Shown: one piece after another, positions 24,772 to 33,975 of the stretch
Numbering within the stretch: position 1 is the stretch's first letter
How the letters are laid out: each line of letters starts with the position of its first letter
From: Pseudobutyrivibrio sp. YE44
GTDB taxonomy: Bacteria; Bacillota; Clostridia; Lachnospirales; Lachnospiraceae
Direction of reading: 5' to 3'
NCBI RefSeq assembly: GCF_900104335.1
Contig: NZ_FMXT01000010.1
Span: 23,898 to 87,897, forward strand
Length of the DNA: 64,000 bases
Notes under the pieces: generated by a model
Told to the model about the DNA's origin: nothing
Seen by the model: only the letters and a program-made list of their open reading frames with translations
The model's database searches: none
Translations under genes and position numbers: made by a program

Positions 24772-25530
24772 TTAGCCAAACCTTCCGGTGATATAATCCT
24801 CAGTTCTTTTATCATTTGGGTAAGAGAAAATCTGCTTGGTTGTACCAAATTCCACCATCTCACCTACAAGGAAAAATGCAGTATAGTCCGATACTCTCAC
24901 GGCCTGCTGCATATTATGTGTGACCACAGCTACTGTATAGTTCTTTTTTAATTCCTCCATAAGGTCTTCAATCTTTGTGGTAGAGATAGGATCAAGAGCC
25001 GATGTAGGTTCATCCATCAGCAGAATCTCAGGTTCTACGGCCAGAGCTCTGGCTATACATATTCTTTGCTGCTGTCCCCCGGAAAGTGATAAAGCGGATT
25101 TCTTTAATCTGTCTTTCACCTCTTCCCAAATCGCAGCTCCTCTCAAGCTATCTTCTACAATTTTATCAAGCTTTTTCTTGTCCTTAATGCCATGGACCCT
25201 TGGACCATAAGCCACATTATCATATATACTCATTGGAAATGGATTTGGCTGCTGAAATACCATGCCTACTTTTTTTCTAAGTAGCGTAGTGTCTATATCT
25301 CTACCATAAATATCCTCTCCATCGATTTTTACCGTCCCGTCAATTCTTACTCCCTCAACTAAATCATTCATCCTGTTTAGAGTTTTCAAAAAGGTAGATT
25401 TACCGCAACCTGATGGCCCAATAAATGCCGTAATAGCCTTCTCCTTTATTTCCATGCTTACATTTTTTAATGCATGATTTTTTCCATAATATAAATTCAA
25501 ATCATTAACACTGATTTTTGTTTCTCCCAT
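24772..25530 (-). CDS. pstB: Phosphate ABC transporter ATPase PstB
   Basis: 252-residue ATPase of the Pst phosphate importer. It has Walker [10 protein letters not shown], the PstB-typical [14 protein letters not shown], signature LSGGQQQR, Walker [12 protein letters not shown], and the C-terminal DYITGRFG ending characteristic of PstB. It begins 2 bp after the pstA stop. Confidence 0.96.
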   Translation of the reverse strand: MGETKISVNDLNLYYGKNHALKNVSMEIKEKAITAFIGPSGCGKSTFLKTLNRMNDLVEGVRIDGTVKIDGEDIYGRDIDTTLLRKKVGMVFQQPNPFPMSIYDNVAYGPRVHGIKDKKKLDKIVEDSLRGAAIWEEVKDRLKKSALSLSGGQQQRICIARALAVEPEILLMDEPTSALDPISTTKIEDLMEELKKNYTVAVVTHNMQQAVRVSDYTAFFLVGEMVEFGTTKQIFSYPNDKRTEDYITGRFG

Positions 25531-25532
25531 TA

Positions 25533-26402
25533 CTATTCCTTTCTTGTCACATCAAATCGTTTTGTTAATGCTTTTGTTGCAAGGTTTATAGCCAATACGA
25601 TAATCAAAAGCACTACAGCTATTCCAAATGCTGTTTCGAAATCACCTTCACTTGTGGCAGATAGATACATCTGAATAGTAAGGGTTCCTCCAGACTGAAA
25701 TGGTTTAGCTAAAAGTCCGCTAATCCCTTTGGGTAATAACTTGGCACTTCCAGCTGTAAATAAAAGTGCTGCTGATTCTCCCACAATTCTTCCTATGGCA
25801 AGTATTGCTCCTGTGATTATTCCTGGCATAGCACTTGGAAGAAGTATTGTTCGTATCATGTGCCATTTGCCACTTCCAAGTCCGATTGCACCATTCCGAT
25901 ACGAACTTGGTACAGTTTTTAATGCTTCCTGAGTATTTCGTGTTATCAAAGGAAGAACCATGAGAATCAATGTTAAAGATCCTGTCAAAAGTGAATAACC
26001 TAATCCGAGCTTTTCTCCAAAAAACATCATTCCAAATAGGCCGAAGATAATGGATGGTATACCGGTCAAGGTTTCTGTTGCATATTCTATTGCTGTTACA
26101 ACTCTCCCAGACCTTGCATATTCATTAAGATATATTGCACTACCTACACCGATTGGAGTTGCAATTATCATGGTGATAAGAATAATCAGTAATGTATTTA
26201 CAATATTACCTGCAATCCCCACAGTTCCTTTCAATACGCTTGTTACTGAAGTAAGAAATGTTATGTTAACCGCAGAAATCCCTCTTATTAACACATATCC
26301 AATAATTCCAAGTAACAAAAGTACTGAAAATGTCGAGCAGATATTTATTAAAAAACGCAGGATACAATCGATAAACTTTCTTCTACTAATCGACATCATC
26401 AA
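25533..26402 (-). CDS. pstA: Phosphate ABC transporter permease PstA
   Basis: 289-residue integral membrane subunit with about six TM helices; the coupling loop lies around [18 protein letters not shown]. It overlaps pstC by 17 bp, a common arrangement. Several in-frame start codons (TTG and two ATG) are adjacent, so the exact N-terminus is uncertain by a few residues. Confidence 0.94.
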   Translation of the reverse strand: MMMSISRRKFIDCILRFLINICSTFSVLLLLGIIGYVLIRGISAVNITFLTSVTSVLKGTVGIAGNIVNTLLIILITMIIATPIGVGSAIYLNEYARSGRVVTAIEYATETLTGIPSIIFGLFGMMFFGEKLGLGYSLLTGSLTLILMVLPLITRNTQEALKTVPSSYRNGAIGLGSGKWHMIRTILLPSAMPGIITGAILAIGRIVGESAALLFTAGSAKLLPKGISGLLAKPFQSGGTLTIQMYLSATSEGDFETAFGIAVVLLIIVLAINLATKALTKRFDVTRKE

Positions 26403-27288
26403 TCCCCGCTTTCCTTGCTCTTAGCAATGCATAGTTCACAATCATGATAAAAATATATAAGACTAATCCCACTGTGAATAATACTTGTCTATGCGTACCT
26501 TGGGCATAACCCATTTCACTTACAATTTGAGTGGTAAGAGTACGTACAGAATTAAATGGTAACGGAATATTAACTGCTCCCCCTGCAACCATATTTATAG
26601 CCATTGCCTCACCAAGTGCCCTACCTGTACCTAACACTACACCTGTAAGTATTCCTGATTTCGCCGCTGGAATAACTGCTTTGAATATTGTCTGTTCTTT
26701 TGTTGCACCAAGTGCTAACGACGCTGCTCTAAGAGTGTCAGATACAGCTTTTAACGACGATGTGCTTACGCTTATTACCGTTGGCAAAATCATGATTGTC
26801 AGTACAATAATTGCAGAAAGCATGTTTGCTCCTCCAGTAAACTGATGAGAACTATCGTCTTCAAATATTATTTGCTCAAATCCAAACATAATCGGATTAA
26901 GTACCATCATTCCAATTAATCCATATATTACTGATGGAATGGCAGCCAATAATTCTATTGCAGTTCGTACAATGTTTCCTGTTGTTTTTCCTGCCATTTC
27001 TGATATATATACAGCAGCTAACAATCCTATCGGAACTCCAAGAAAAAGTGCAGTGGTAGTTCCTACTACCGAAGCCAAAATAATAAATCCAATACCATAA
27101 GATGGTTCACTTGCAGTTGGCTTCCATATGGTTTTAAAAAGTAAATCAAAAACCCCGACTTCCTTTAAAGCCGGGGCACCTTTCATGAACATATAGATAG
27201 TAATAGCACAAACTGCAAATATAGCCACTACTGCACAAAGCTCGAATAATGTTTTGGCAGTTTTTTCTATAAATGCTTTTCTCTTCAT
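26386..27288 (-). CDS. pstC: Phosphate ABC transporter permease PstC
   Basis: 300-residue membrane subunit with a first TM helix at about residues 15-35 and five more. The family region LRAASLALGATKEQT forms the ATPase-docking loop. It lies 9 bp downstream of pstS and overlaps pstA. Confidence 0.95.
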   Translation of the reverse strand: MKRKAFIEKTAKTLFELCAVVAIFAVCAITIYMFMKGAPALKEVGVFDLLFKTIWKPTASEPSYGIGFIILASVVGTTTALFLGVPIGLLAAVYISEMAGKTTGNIVRTAIELLAAIPSVIYGLIGMMVLNPIMFGFEQIIFEDDSSHQFTGGANMLSAIIVLTIMILPTVISVSTSSLKAVSDTLRAASLALGATKEQTIFKAVIPAAKSGILTGVVLGTGRALGEAMAINMVAGGAVNIPLPFNSVRTLTTQIVSEMGYAQGTHRQVLFTVGLVLYIFIMIVNYALLRARKAGIDDVD

Positions 27289-27297
27289 GTATACCCC

Positions 27298-28176
27298 TTA
27301 TTGTGGAATAATAAGTCCAACTTGTTTGATAACTTCCTTACCATCATCAGAATTGATATAGTTAAACCAAGCCTGAACCAATTCATTCTGCCCTGACATT
27401 TCGCCCTTTGTAGCCATTACAAACGGTCTCTGAAGCATGTAATTTCCTGCTAGGATTTCTTCTTCTGTTGGCTCCACTCCATCAATCTTTAATCCTGACA
27501 CGGTGTCATCAACCACATCAAGCGAAACGTAACCGATTGCTCCTGGTGTAGTTGCTACTTTTGCAAGAACTGCTCCTGTTGAATCCAACTCCTGTGCATA
27601 CACGCAACCATCCTTTACTTCAAGTAACTCTTCAAATGCATCTCTTGTGCCTGAACCTGCCTCTCTACCAATTACAATGATTGGCTGCTCCTTAGCACCA
27701 AGCTCAGCCCAATCTGTAATTTCGCCCGAATAGATTTTAGCAAGATCCTTTGATGTCACATCCTTGATACTACAAGATTTATTAGTAATCACTGCAATAC
27801 CGTCAATTGCCACAATATTTTCTACTGCACCACTTGCCTTTTCCTCATCCTTCAGGCCTCTGGAAGCATTTCCGATATCTACAGAACCGGCTGCAAGAGA
27901 TTCCAAACCTGCACCTGAGCCAGTATATTCAACGGTAACTGTCACTCCTGGGTTTCTCTCCATGAAACTCTCAGCCATAGCCTCGCAAAGTTTTTCCATA
28001 GAAGTTGAGCCTGCAAGTTTAATAGTTCCATTTAATTCTACAGATTCCACATTTTTTCCCTGCTCTGCAGCATCAGCACTTTGGGGACTCTCGCTTCCAC
28101 ATCCTACTAGCCCAAATGTCATTATGCTTACTGCTGCCATAATAGCAATTATTCTTCTCTTCATAATATTTTTCAT
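27298..28176 (-). CDS. pstS: Phosphate-binding lipoprotein PstS
   Basis: 292-residue phosphate receptor. A signal peptide ends in the lipobox LVGC with Cys26, then an Asp/Glu-rich linker and a PstS domain with TIKLAGSTSMEKL, VEYTGSGAG and GREAGSGTRDAFEE, which line the phosphate site. First gene of pstSCAB-phoU, preceded by a Pho box at 28238-28281. The ATG at 28176 is very close to AAGGA; the ATG at 28164 is an alternative start. Confidence 0.95.
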   Translation of the reverse strand: MKNIMKRRIIAIMAAVSIMTFGLVGCGSESPQSADAAEQGKNVESVELNGTIKLAGSTSMEKLCEAMAESFMERNPGVTVTVEYTGSGAGLESLAAGSVDIGNASRGLKDEEKASGAVENIVAIDGIAVITNKSCSIKDVTSKDLAKIYSGEITDWAELGAKEQPIIVIGREAGSGTRDAFEELLEVKDGCVYAQELDSTGAVLAKVATTPGAIGYVSLDVVDDTVSGLKIDGVEPTEEEILAGNYMLQRPFVMATKGEMSGQNELVQAWFNYINSDDGKEVIKQVGLIIPQ

Positions 28177-28237
28177 TCCTTTCTAAACTTACATAATTTG
28201 GCGCCGTATTTTTTACAATGACAATAATATTCGCCTA

Positions 28238-28281
28238 ATGTAAAATCCATAACCATCTTTATGTAAAAGTTCAGTAAAAGT
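28238..28281 (-). promoter_or_regulatory. Pho box upstream of pstS
   Basis: TTTTAC units on the minus strand end at 28274, 28263 and 28240 (spacings 11 and 23 bp). The pattern matches those at 23366 and 28560 and lies before the pstS start region, with a TATTAT -10-like sequence just downstream. Confidence 0.7.
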
Positions 28282-28290
28282 CTTGAAAAA

Positions 28291-28527
28291 TCATATGAAC
28301 TCATGATTGTATAGATAGATTACCCCGCCAAACAGTCCCATGAACACCGCAGGGTACCCTATAAAGCAAAATAGCCAAGTTATTTCAGGTAATATCAATC
28401 TTCCAATCAATCCCCATATCAAACCGCCAGTTAATCCATATAGTATTGTTGTAAGCCAAATAAACATTGTGATTTTATGATTCTTCTTGACCTTCAAGTC
28501 ATTTACAAAACTCCATATTTTAGACAT
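28291..28527 (-). CDS. Small two-TM membrane protein, probable Pho regulon member
   Basis: 78 residues with two or three hydrophobic stretches (about 22-45 and 49-70) rich in Gly and aromatics and no known domain. The frame extends to a GTG at 28536, but that GTG overlaps AGGAGG, which is spaced 8 bases from the ATG at 28527. A Pho box lies immediately upstream and pstS follows, so phosphate-starvation expression and a role near the phosphate transporter are inferred. Confidence 0.7.
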   Translation of the reverse strand: MSKIWSFVNDLKVKKNHKITMFIWLTTILYGLTGGLIWGLIGRLILPEITWLFCFIGYPAVFMGLFGGVIYLYNHEFI

Positions 28528-28559
28528 GCTCTGCACCTCCTAGCGCAATGCTAGCAGAT

Positions 28560-28605
28560 ACATGTAAAATCTATTATCAACATTGGTAAAAAGTACGTAA
28601 AAAAA
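28560..28605 (-). promoter_or_regulatory. Pho box upstream of the small membrane protein
   Basis: TTTAC units end at 28597, 28586 and 28564 on the minus strand (spacings 11 and 22 bp, as at 23366). The first unit shares its T-run with the rlmD terminator. Confidence 0.65.
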
Positions 28606-28642
28606 CTCGTGACCACCAAATACCGATAGTCACGAGTTTTTA
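28598..28642. terminator. Bidirectional terminator after rlmD
   Basis: AAAAACTCGTGAC and GTCACGAGTTTTT form a 13-bp perfect stem around a 15-base loop, with T-rich ends on both strands. Confidence 0.85.
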
Positions 28643-28643
28643 T

Positions 28644-30314
28644 TTATATCATCTGAAAATGTTTTAAAGCTTCTTCAATTGCTTTAACCTTTTCTTCCGG
28701 ACATCCAGGCTGTCTGCTATTCTCAGATTTCGGCTTATTGTAATTCTCTCTTTCTATAATTCCATGTTTCTGCTTCACCTGTGCAATATTCAGGTTTGTT
28801 ACATGAAATCCGTAGTGCTCCTGCACCCATTCCTCAATCTCTTTGTATGTTGCCTTAGCTTCCGCACTTGTAAGATCAAGCTCGTCCATATCAACCTTAA
28901 CGTTAATATGATGCTTCGCTTCGTGAAGTTTGGACAATAAACATACCGTCTCGCAATGATAAGTTCCAGGGAACATATCGACGCAGGCAAGGCGTGTAAC
29001 CTTGTAGCCGCGGGCGAGAAATACCTCAAGGTCACGAGCAAGGCTGGTTGGCTTACATGAAATGTAGACAAGGGAGTCTACACCGTAGTCAATAATCTTC
29101 TCAAGAGCCTTTGGATGAATACCATCCCTAGGTGGATCCAAAATAATGTAGTCTGGCTTTTCAGTAATATCATCCAAAACTTTGAGTACATCTCCTGCAA
29201 TGAAATCGCAGTTATCAAGGCCATTGAGCTTGGCGTTTTCCTTGGCAGCCTCTACTGCCTCAGCGATAATTTCAACACCTGTTACATGCTTTGCTGCTGG
29301 TGCGATAACCTGAGCAATAGTACCTGTACCTGAATAAAGATCATAAACTTCTGCACCATCTGCACCTGAAGCTATGAAATCACGAGCAGTGCTGTAGAGC
29401 ACTTCTGCTCCAAGGGAGTTGGTCTGGAAGAAAGAAAATGGGCTAATAGTAAAGGACAAACCAAGAAGCTCTTCCTTAAACCAATCCTGGCCATAAAGGA
29501 TTTCTGTACCTTCATCAGCAACAACATCTGCTTCTCTATCGTTCTTTGTATGAAGGATACCAGTAAGCTTTCCTTCCCAATCTGGACAATTAATCAGCGC
29601 CTGTTTCCATCCCTCTAAAAGAGCAATTTCATAGATTGATGAAATCTGTGTACTTGTAACCAAGTCCACAAGAATTTCACCTGTCTTTGCTGCCTTACGG
29701 ACAAGTAAATGACGAAGATATCCCTCATGAGTATTCTTACGATAATATGGCTGCTTCGCATTTGCGAAGTAATCCAAAGTGATGTTGAGAACACGTCTCA
29801 TATCAGCATCAATAATCTGGCAGCCATCCACTGTAACAACATCGTAGAAGCTTCCCTTCTTGTGCATTCCAAGAGTAAGCGGGCCATCCTTTACTTCGTC
29901 ACCAAAAGAAAACTCCATCTTATTTCTATATTCAAACTGCTTAGGACTGGCTTTGATGCCTTCATATGTAGCATTCCAAACATCCTCTCCAATAACTGGA
30001 GCCATAAGGTCATGAATCATACCTTCCTTTATCTTTAACTGCTGCTCATATGGCAGAGACTGGTATGTACAACCGCCGCACTTTCCAAAATGAACACAGG
30101 CAGGAGTATCCATCTCAAGTGGTGATGGCTCATCCACCGAGAGAAGGTTTCCCTGAGCCTTTTCCTTTGAAGACTTCCTTACACGGACAGACACAGTCTG
30201 GCCTGGAAGAACGCCCTTTACGCGAAGGCGGTCACCCTCAGCTGTCTCGACTATACCTTTGTTTGGGAAGTTTACCTTTACTACTTTGCCTTGTACTATT
30301 TCTCCACGTTTCAT
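28644..30314 (-). CDS. rlmD: 23S rRNA (uracil-5-)-methyltransferase RlmD/RumA family, with C-terminal extension
   Basis: SAM-dependent m5U methyltransferase for rRNA (or tRNA). TRAM domain at residues 1-60; iron-sulfur cysteines in CVHFGKCGGC (about 73-82) and GCQ; methyltransferase core with DLYSGTGTIAQ, DPPRDG and the catalytic Cys in ISCKPTSLARD (about 422). Normal enzymes end soon after the CETVCLLSKL motif near residue 465. Here about 90 further residues follow (HEAKHHINVKVDMDELDLTS onward, ending EALKHFQMI), an extra domain I cannot name. It starts immediately after the pcrA stop. Confidence 0.9.
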   Translation of the reverse strand: MKRGEIVQGKVVKVNFPNKGIVETAEGDRLRVKGVLPGQTVSVRVRKSSKEKAQGNLLSVDEPSPLEMDTPACVHFGKCGGCTYQSLPYEQQLKIKEGMIHDLMAPVIGEDVWNATYEGIKASPKQFEYRNKMEFSFGDEVKDGPLTLGMHKKGSFYDVVTVDGCQIIDADMRRVLNITLDYFANAKQPYYRKNTHEGYLRHLLVRKAAKTGEILVDLVTSTQISSIYEIALLEGWKQALINCPDWEGKLTGILHTKNDREADVVADEGTEILYGQDWFKEELLGLSFTISPFSFFQTNSLGAEVLYSTARDFIASGADGAEVYDLYSGTGTIAQVIAPAAKHVTGVEIIAEAVEAAKENAKLNGLDNCDFIAGDVLKVLDDITEKPDYIILDPPRDGIHPKALEKIIDYGVDSLVYISCKPTSLARDLEVFLARGYKVTRLACVDMFPGTYHCETVCLLSKLHEAKHHINVKVDMDELDLTSAEAKATYKEIEEWVQEHYGFHVTNLNIAQVKQKHGIIERENYNKPKSENSRQPGCPEEKVKAIEEALKHFQMI

Positions 30315-30315
30315 A

Positions 30316-32658
30316 TTACACCTTTTTTAACTTTGCGAAGCTCGCGAACATTTTCTTTACGCCTACACCATCGAACTCAACAGTGACTTCGTAATCGCGA
30401 CCTTCATCAATAATATCTTTAACTGTTCCTTCTTTGAATTTGATATGACTGACGCGGTCGCCAATGCCATATTCTAACTCACCTTTTTCGATTTTAGTGC
30501 CGTTTTTATTGGCTACTGCCGTGGTAGAGCTGCCTACTGTGAAGCTGGCTGGCTTGCTATAGCTAGAACCACCGTTGAAGCTGCTAGTTGGCTTTGATCC
30601 AGAGGAGCTACCATAAGTTGTTCCTAAAAATGGCTTTCCAAAACCTGTTGGCTTCTGATAAACAGAATACTCTCCAATAGGAGTGCTTGAATAATCCTCC
30701 ATTGGCTTTGGTTCCCAGAGATTGCCATGAAGTAAATCCTCTGGAATCTCCTTAACAAAACGAGATATCTTGTGGAAGGCTGTCTCTCCACGAACCATTC
30801 GCATGCGAGCGGAAGTCATGGTAAGATGCTCTCTTGCTCTAGTGATACCAACATAGGCAAGACGACGTTCCTCTTCCATTTCCGAATCAGCTCCGCCACC
30901 GTCAAAGATTGCGCTCTGACCTGGGAAAAGACCGTCTTCCATACCTGCCATATATACACGTGGGAACTCTAGACCCTTTGCACCATGCAAAGTCATAAGC
31001 ACCACATAATTGTCGCTTTCCTCGTAGCTATCAATATCAGCAACAAGAGCTACATCCTCTAAGAAACCTGAAAGTGTAGGCTCTTCACCGTCAAGTCTGG
31101 CATCCTTTTCATAGGCAACTGCCTTTGTAAGCAACTCGTCGATATTTTCGATACGAGCCTTTGCCTCGTCAGTGCCCTCAGCCTTAAGCTCTGCCACATA
31201 ATCTGTCTGATCTAAAATCTCTTCCACCAACGCAGAAACCGACTCCTCATCAGCTATCTTACGAAGCTTTTCGATCAAGCCTGTAAAGCCCTGGATTTTT
31301 GTAGCAGCTTTTCCAAGGGATGGAATCTCTTCGCAATGAACAAGTGCCTCATAGAAATTCAAACCACGTTCACGAGCAAAATCAGATACCTTTGAGATTG
31401 TGGTAGCACCGATTCCTCGCTTTGGAATATTGATAATACGCTGTACAGCGATATCATCACTACCGTTATCAACAGTCTTTAAATATGCAAGAACATCTTT
31501 AATTTCCTTACGGCTGTAGAAGTTTACACCACCTACAATCTTGTAAGGGATGCCCTCGTAAATCATTTTTTCTTCTATGAGACGCGACTGTGCATTGGTA
31601 CGATAAAGCACCGCGCAATCACGATAATCAGCCTCACCCTTGCGAACATAGCTGGCAATATTGCTGGCGATATAGCTGGCCTCTTCATAAGCGCTATCAA
31701 ACTGCTGGAATTCGATTTTGTCACCAGCCTCAGCCTCTGTCCAAAGAGCCTTTTCCTTACGCCCTTCATTGTTAGCGATGACAGAGTTGGCAGCATCAAG
31801 GATATTTCCTGTGCTTCGATAATTCTGCTCCAGCTTTATTACATGAGCATTTGGAAAATGCTGTTCAAAATTCAAAATATTGTAAATGTCCGCACCACGG
31901 AACTTGTAAATAGACTGGTCGTCATCACCAACTACGCAAAGATTTTCCCTACCGCTGGAAAGCAAACGCACAAGCTCAAACTGAGCTGCGTTTGTATCCT
32001 GATACTCATCCACCATAATGTAATGGAACTTGTTTTGATAGTAGGCCTGAACCTCAGAATCCATCTTCAAAAGCTCTACAGTCTTCATAATCAAATCATC
32101 AAAATCAAAAGCATTGTTCTGACGGAGACGAGCCTGGTATTCACGATAAACTGTGGCCTGGCGAGACATATTGAAATCTCCCATGGCTCGATTAGTAAAT
32201 TCCTCAGGTCCGATAAGCTTGTTCTTAGCATCGGAAATCACGTTTAAGAAGGTGCGCTCCTTAAACTGCTTTGTATCTATCTGAAGATATTTGCAAACCT
32301 CTTTCATAAGAGTCTTGCAATCGTCTGTATCGTAAATTGTGAAATTGCTGCCATAGCCAAGGCGCTCTCCAAAACGACGGAGAATGCGAACACAAGAAGC
32401 GTGGAAGGTGGCAACCCAAACACCATCTGAGCCAAAGCCAACGATATTATCAATACGCTCTCGCATTTCGCGAGCTGCCTTATTAGTGAAGGTAATGGCC
32501 ATGATATTGTATGGCATAACCCCCTGTTCAATTAAATAAGCAACACGATGGGTGAGCACTCTAGTCTTTCCAGAGCCGGCTCCAGCCAATATCAAGACTG
32601 GGCCGTCTATAGTCTCAACGCCCTCACGTTGCTTGTCATTTAACATACTTAAATCCAT
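30316..32658 (-). CDS. pcrA: ATP-dependent DNA helicase PcrA (UvrD/Rep family)
   Basis: Superfamily 1A 3'-5' helicase for repair and rolling-circle replication, 780 residues. Motif I is LAGAGSGKTRVLTHR (about 28), motif II VDEYQDTN, and motif III GDDDQSIYKFRGAD; the C-terminal VMTLHGAKGLEFP and ITRAREHL motifs are intact. A Ser/Gly/Thr-rich linker (about 680-720) leads to a small Tudor-like domain (IGDRVSHIKFKEGTV), as in PcrA. It is followed directly by rlmD. Confidence 0.95.
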   Translation of the reverse strand: MDLSMLNDKQREGVETIDGPVLILAGAGSGKTRVLTHRVAYLIEQGVMPYNIMAITFTNKAAREMRERIDNIVGFGSDGVWVATFHASCVRILRRFGERLGYGSNFTIYDTDDCKTLMKEVCKYLQIDTKQFKERTFLNVISDAKNKLIGPEEFTNRAMGDFNMSRQATVYREYQARLRQNNAFDFDDLIMKTVELLKMDSEVQAYYQNKFHYIMVDEYQDTNAAQFELVRLLSSGRENLCVVGDDDQSIYKFRGADIYNILNFEQHFPNAHVIKLEQNYRSTGNILDAANSVIANNEGRKEKALWTEAEAGDKIEFQQFDSAYEEASYIASNIASYVRKGEADYRDCAVLYRTNAQSRLIEEKMIYEGIPYKIVGGVNFYSRKEIKDVLAYLKTVDNGSDDIAVQRIINIPKRGIGATTISKVSDFARERGLNFYEALVHCEEIPSLGKAATKIQGFTGLIEKLRKIADEESVSALVEEILDQTDYVAELKAEGTDEAKARIENIDELLTKAVAYEKDARLDGEEPTLSGFLEDVALVADIDSYEESDNYVVLMTLHGAKGLEFPRVYMAGMEDGLFPGQSAIFDGGGADSEMEEERRLAYVGITRAREHLTMTSARMRMVRGETAFHKISRFVKEIPEDLLHGNLWEPKPMEDYSSTPIGEYSVYQKPTGFGKPFLGTTYGSSSGSKPTSSFNGGSSYSKPASFTVGSSTTAVANKNGTKIEKGELEYGIGDRVSHIKFKEGTVKDIIDEGRDYEVTVEFDGVGVKKMFASFAKLKKV

Positions 32659-32741
32659 AACACTTTTTCCTAACTACCGGATATAATCCGAAAATATGTT
32701 CTAATATTGTAACATAGAATGAATATTCTAGCTACCTTAAA

Positions 32742-33350
32742 TTATTTTTCTTTGGTATTCTTTTCTTCTTCACGACGACCAGAAATGTACTGTTCAATCA
32801 TCATTTTCTTAACAAATACATCGAAGGAAAGAAGACAAATAAAGGTGAAATCCTGAAGGATATCCTTGCTTTCCTCATCCTGATTAGCAAAAGCCTCACG
32901 GCTCTCATTGTATTTTTTAATAATGTCCTTGGTGACCTCTTTTGCAACCCTTCTTTCGTAGCCAACCATATCACAATAGATGTCGAATATATCTAGACTC
33001 TCATTATCTCCATAGTACTTTTCATTGATTGGATCAAGGATACTTTTGATATCCTTAAGGCCGAGGAAATTCTTGAAATAATATATGAAGATAAGATTCA
33101 ACATATGGTCTCTAGAGTATTTCTTTTTCTCCGGAGGAGGCATAAGCTGATTCTTAGTGTAGTTGTTAATCATGGTTTTGGTCATAGCTTTATCTTCTGT
33201 GGCTTCACGAACTGTACCTAGCTCCTGATCCAAAAAGGTTAGAACCTGATCCATATATAAATCTATATTTGGAATGTCCTCTGGATGGACATAATCTATT
33301 TCTGCAAGTTGATGAAGTATTGAATTTAATCTTTTTCTTGAGTTGTCCAT
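32742..33350 (-). CDS. DUF1836-family protein
   Basis: 202-residue cytoplasmic protein of the DUF1836 family, recognisable by NNYTKNQLMPPPEKKKYSRD (about residues 69-88) and the following LIFIYYFKNFL helix. Family members look like MerR-related winged-helix regulators, but no target is known. The frame opens upstream at 33410, but GGAGGAAGAT just before the ATG at 33350 fixes the start. It follows the YerC-like gene across a terminator whose T-run nearly touches this ribosome-binding site. Confidence 0.85.
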   Translation of the reverse strand: MDNSRKRLNSILHQLAEIDYVHPEDIPNIDLYMDQVLTFLDQELGTVREATEDKAMTKTMINNYTKNQLMPPPEKKKYSRDHMLNLIFIYYFKNFLGLKDIKSILDPINEKYYGDNESLDIFDIYCDMVGYERRVAKEVTKDIIKKYNESREAFANQDEESKDILQDFTFICLLSFDVFVKKMMIEQYISGRREEEKNTKEK

Positions 33351-33357
33351 ATCTTCC

Positions 33358-33405
33358 TCCAAAAAAAATATGAGATGCGGTTTTATGAACCACATCCCAT
33401 ATTTT
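33358..33405 (-). terminator. Terminator between the yerC-like gene and DUF1836
   Basis: An imperfect 18-bp stem, AAAATATGGGATGTGGTT against AACCGCATCTCATATTTT, is followed by a T-run ending within a few bases of the next GGAGG. It functions as terminator or as attenuator for DUF1836. Confidence 0.75.
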
Positions 33406-33418
33406 AACATGTCTGATA

Positions 33419-33706
33419 TTACTTTCCAATACGCTTGAGAACCAAATCGTAGCCATCGTTGCCATAATTAAGTGCACGATTCACACGGCTGATTGTAGCT
33501 GAACTTGCCCCTGTCTCGTCAGCGATATCCTGATATGTACGCTCCTCGCGAAGCATTTTAGCAACTTCAAAACGCTGCTTCATAGCTACCATTTCATTTA
33601 CTGTACAAAGATCCTCAAAAAATTCGTATGCCTCCTCCACGGTTTCGAGGCTAAGTATGGCTCTAAGGAGCTCATCCATTTCTGCTGTTTCTAGTTTCTT
33701 ATTCAT
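33419..33706 (-). CDS. YerC/YecD-family TrpR-related protein
   Basis: 95-residue all-helical DNA-binding protein of the TrpR superfamily. The HTH is ERTYQDIADETGASSATISRV (about residues 54-74), preceded by the family's LCTVNEMVAMKQRFEVAKML. Its ligand is unknown in this subfamily. It lies downstream in orientation from the asnA unit but separated by two terminators. Confidence 0.9.
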   Translation of the reverse strand: MNKKLETAEMDELLRAILSLETVEEAYEFFEDLCTVNEMVAMKQRFEVAKMLREERTYQDIADETGASSATISRVNRALNYGNDGYDLVLKRIGK

Positions 33707-33828
33707 TATCTAAATACTCCTACTAAAAATCAAAATCCCCACCCTATTGTGCTGAACTGGACGCAGTAATACTTTGCTCTGCATAGCTTTAGTTTAGCAC
33801 AGTAAAGTTTTAAAGTAAAGAACCACAA

Positions 33829-33899
33829 TAAAAAATATTGCTGCTATTTCTAGAAGCAATATTTACACAAGAAAATCGGCCCCCTAATTGAGAGCCGAT
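33829..33899 (-). terminator. Two tandem terminators after asnA
   Basis: Reading the minus strand, ATCGGC/GCCGAT (33899-33875) followed by TTTTC comes first. A perfect 10-bp stem AAATATTGCT/AGCAATATTT (33864-33833) with a T6 run comes second. The remainder of 33707-33975 shows nothing else recognisable. Confidence 0.7.
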
Positions 33900-33975
33900 G
33901 ATTATTTTACGATAAAAATATGTAAATGTAAAGGATTTTGTTTGCCACAGAAAGACACTACGCCTCATCTGTCTT

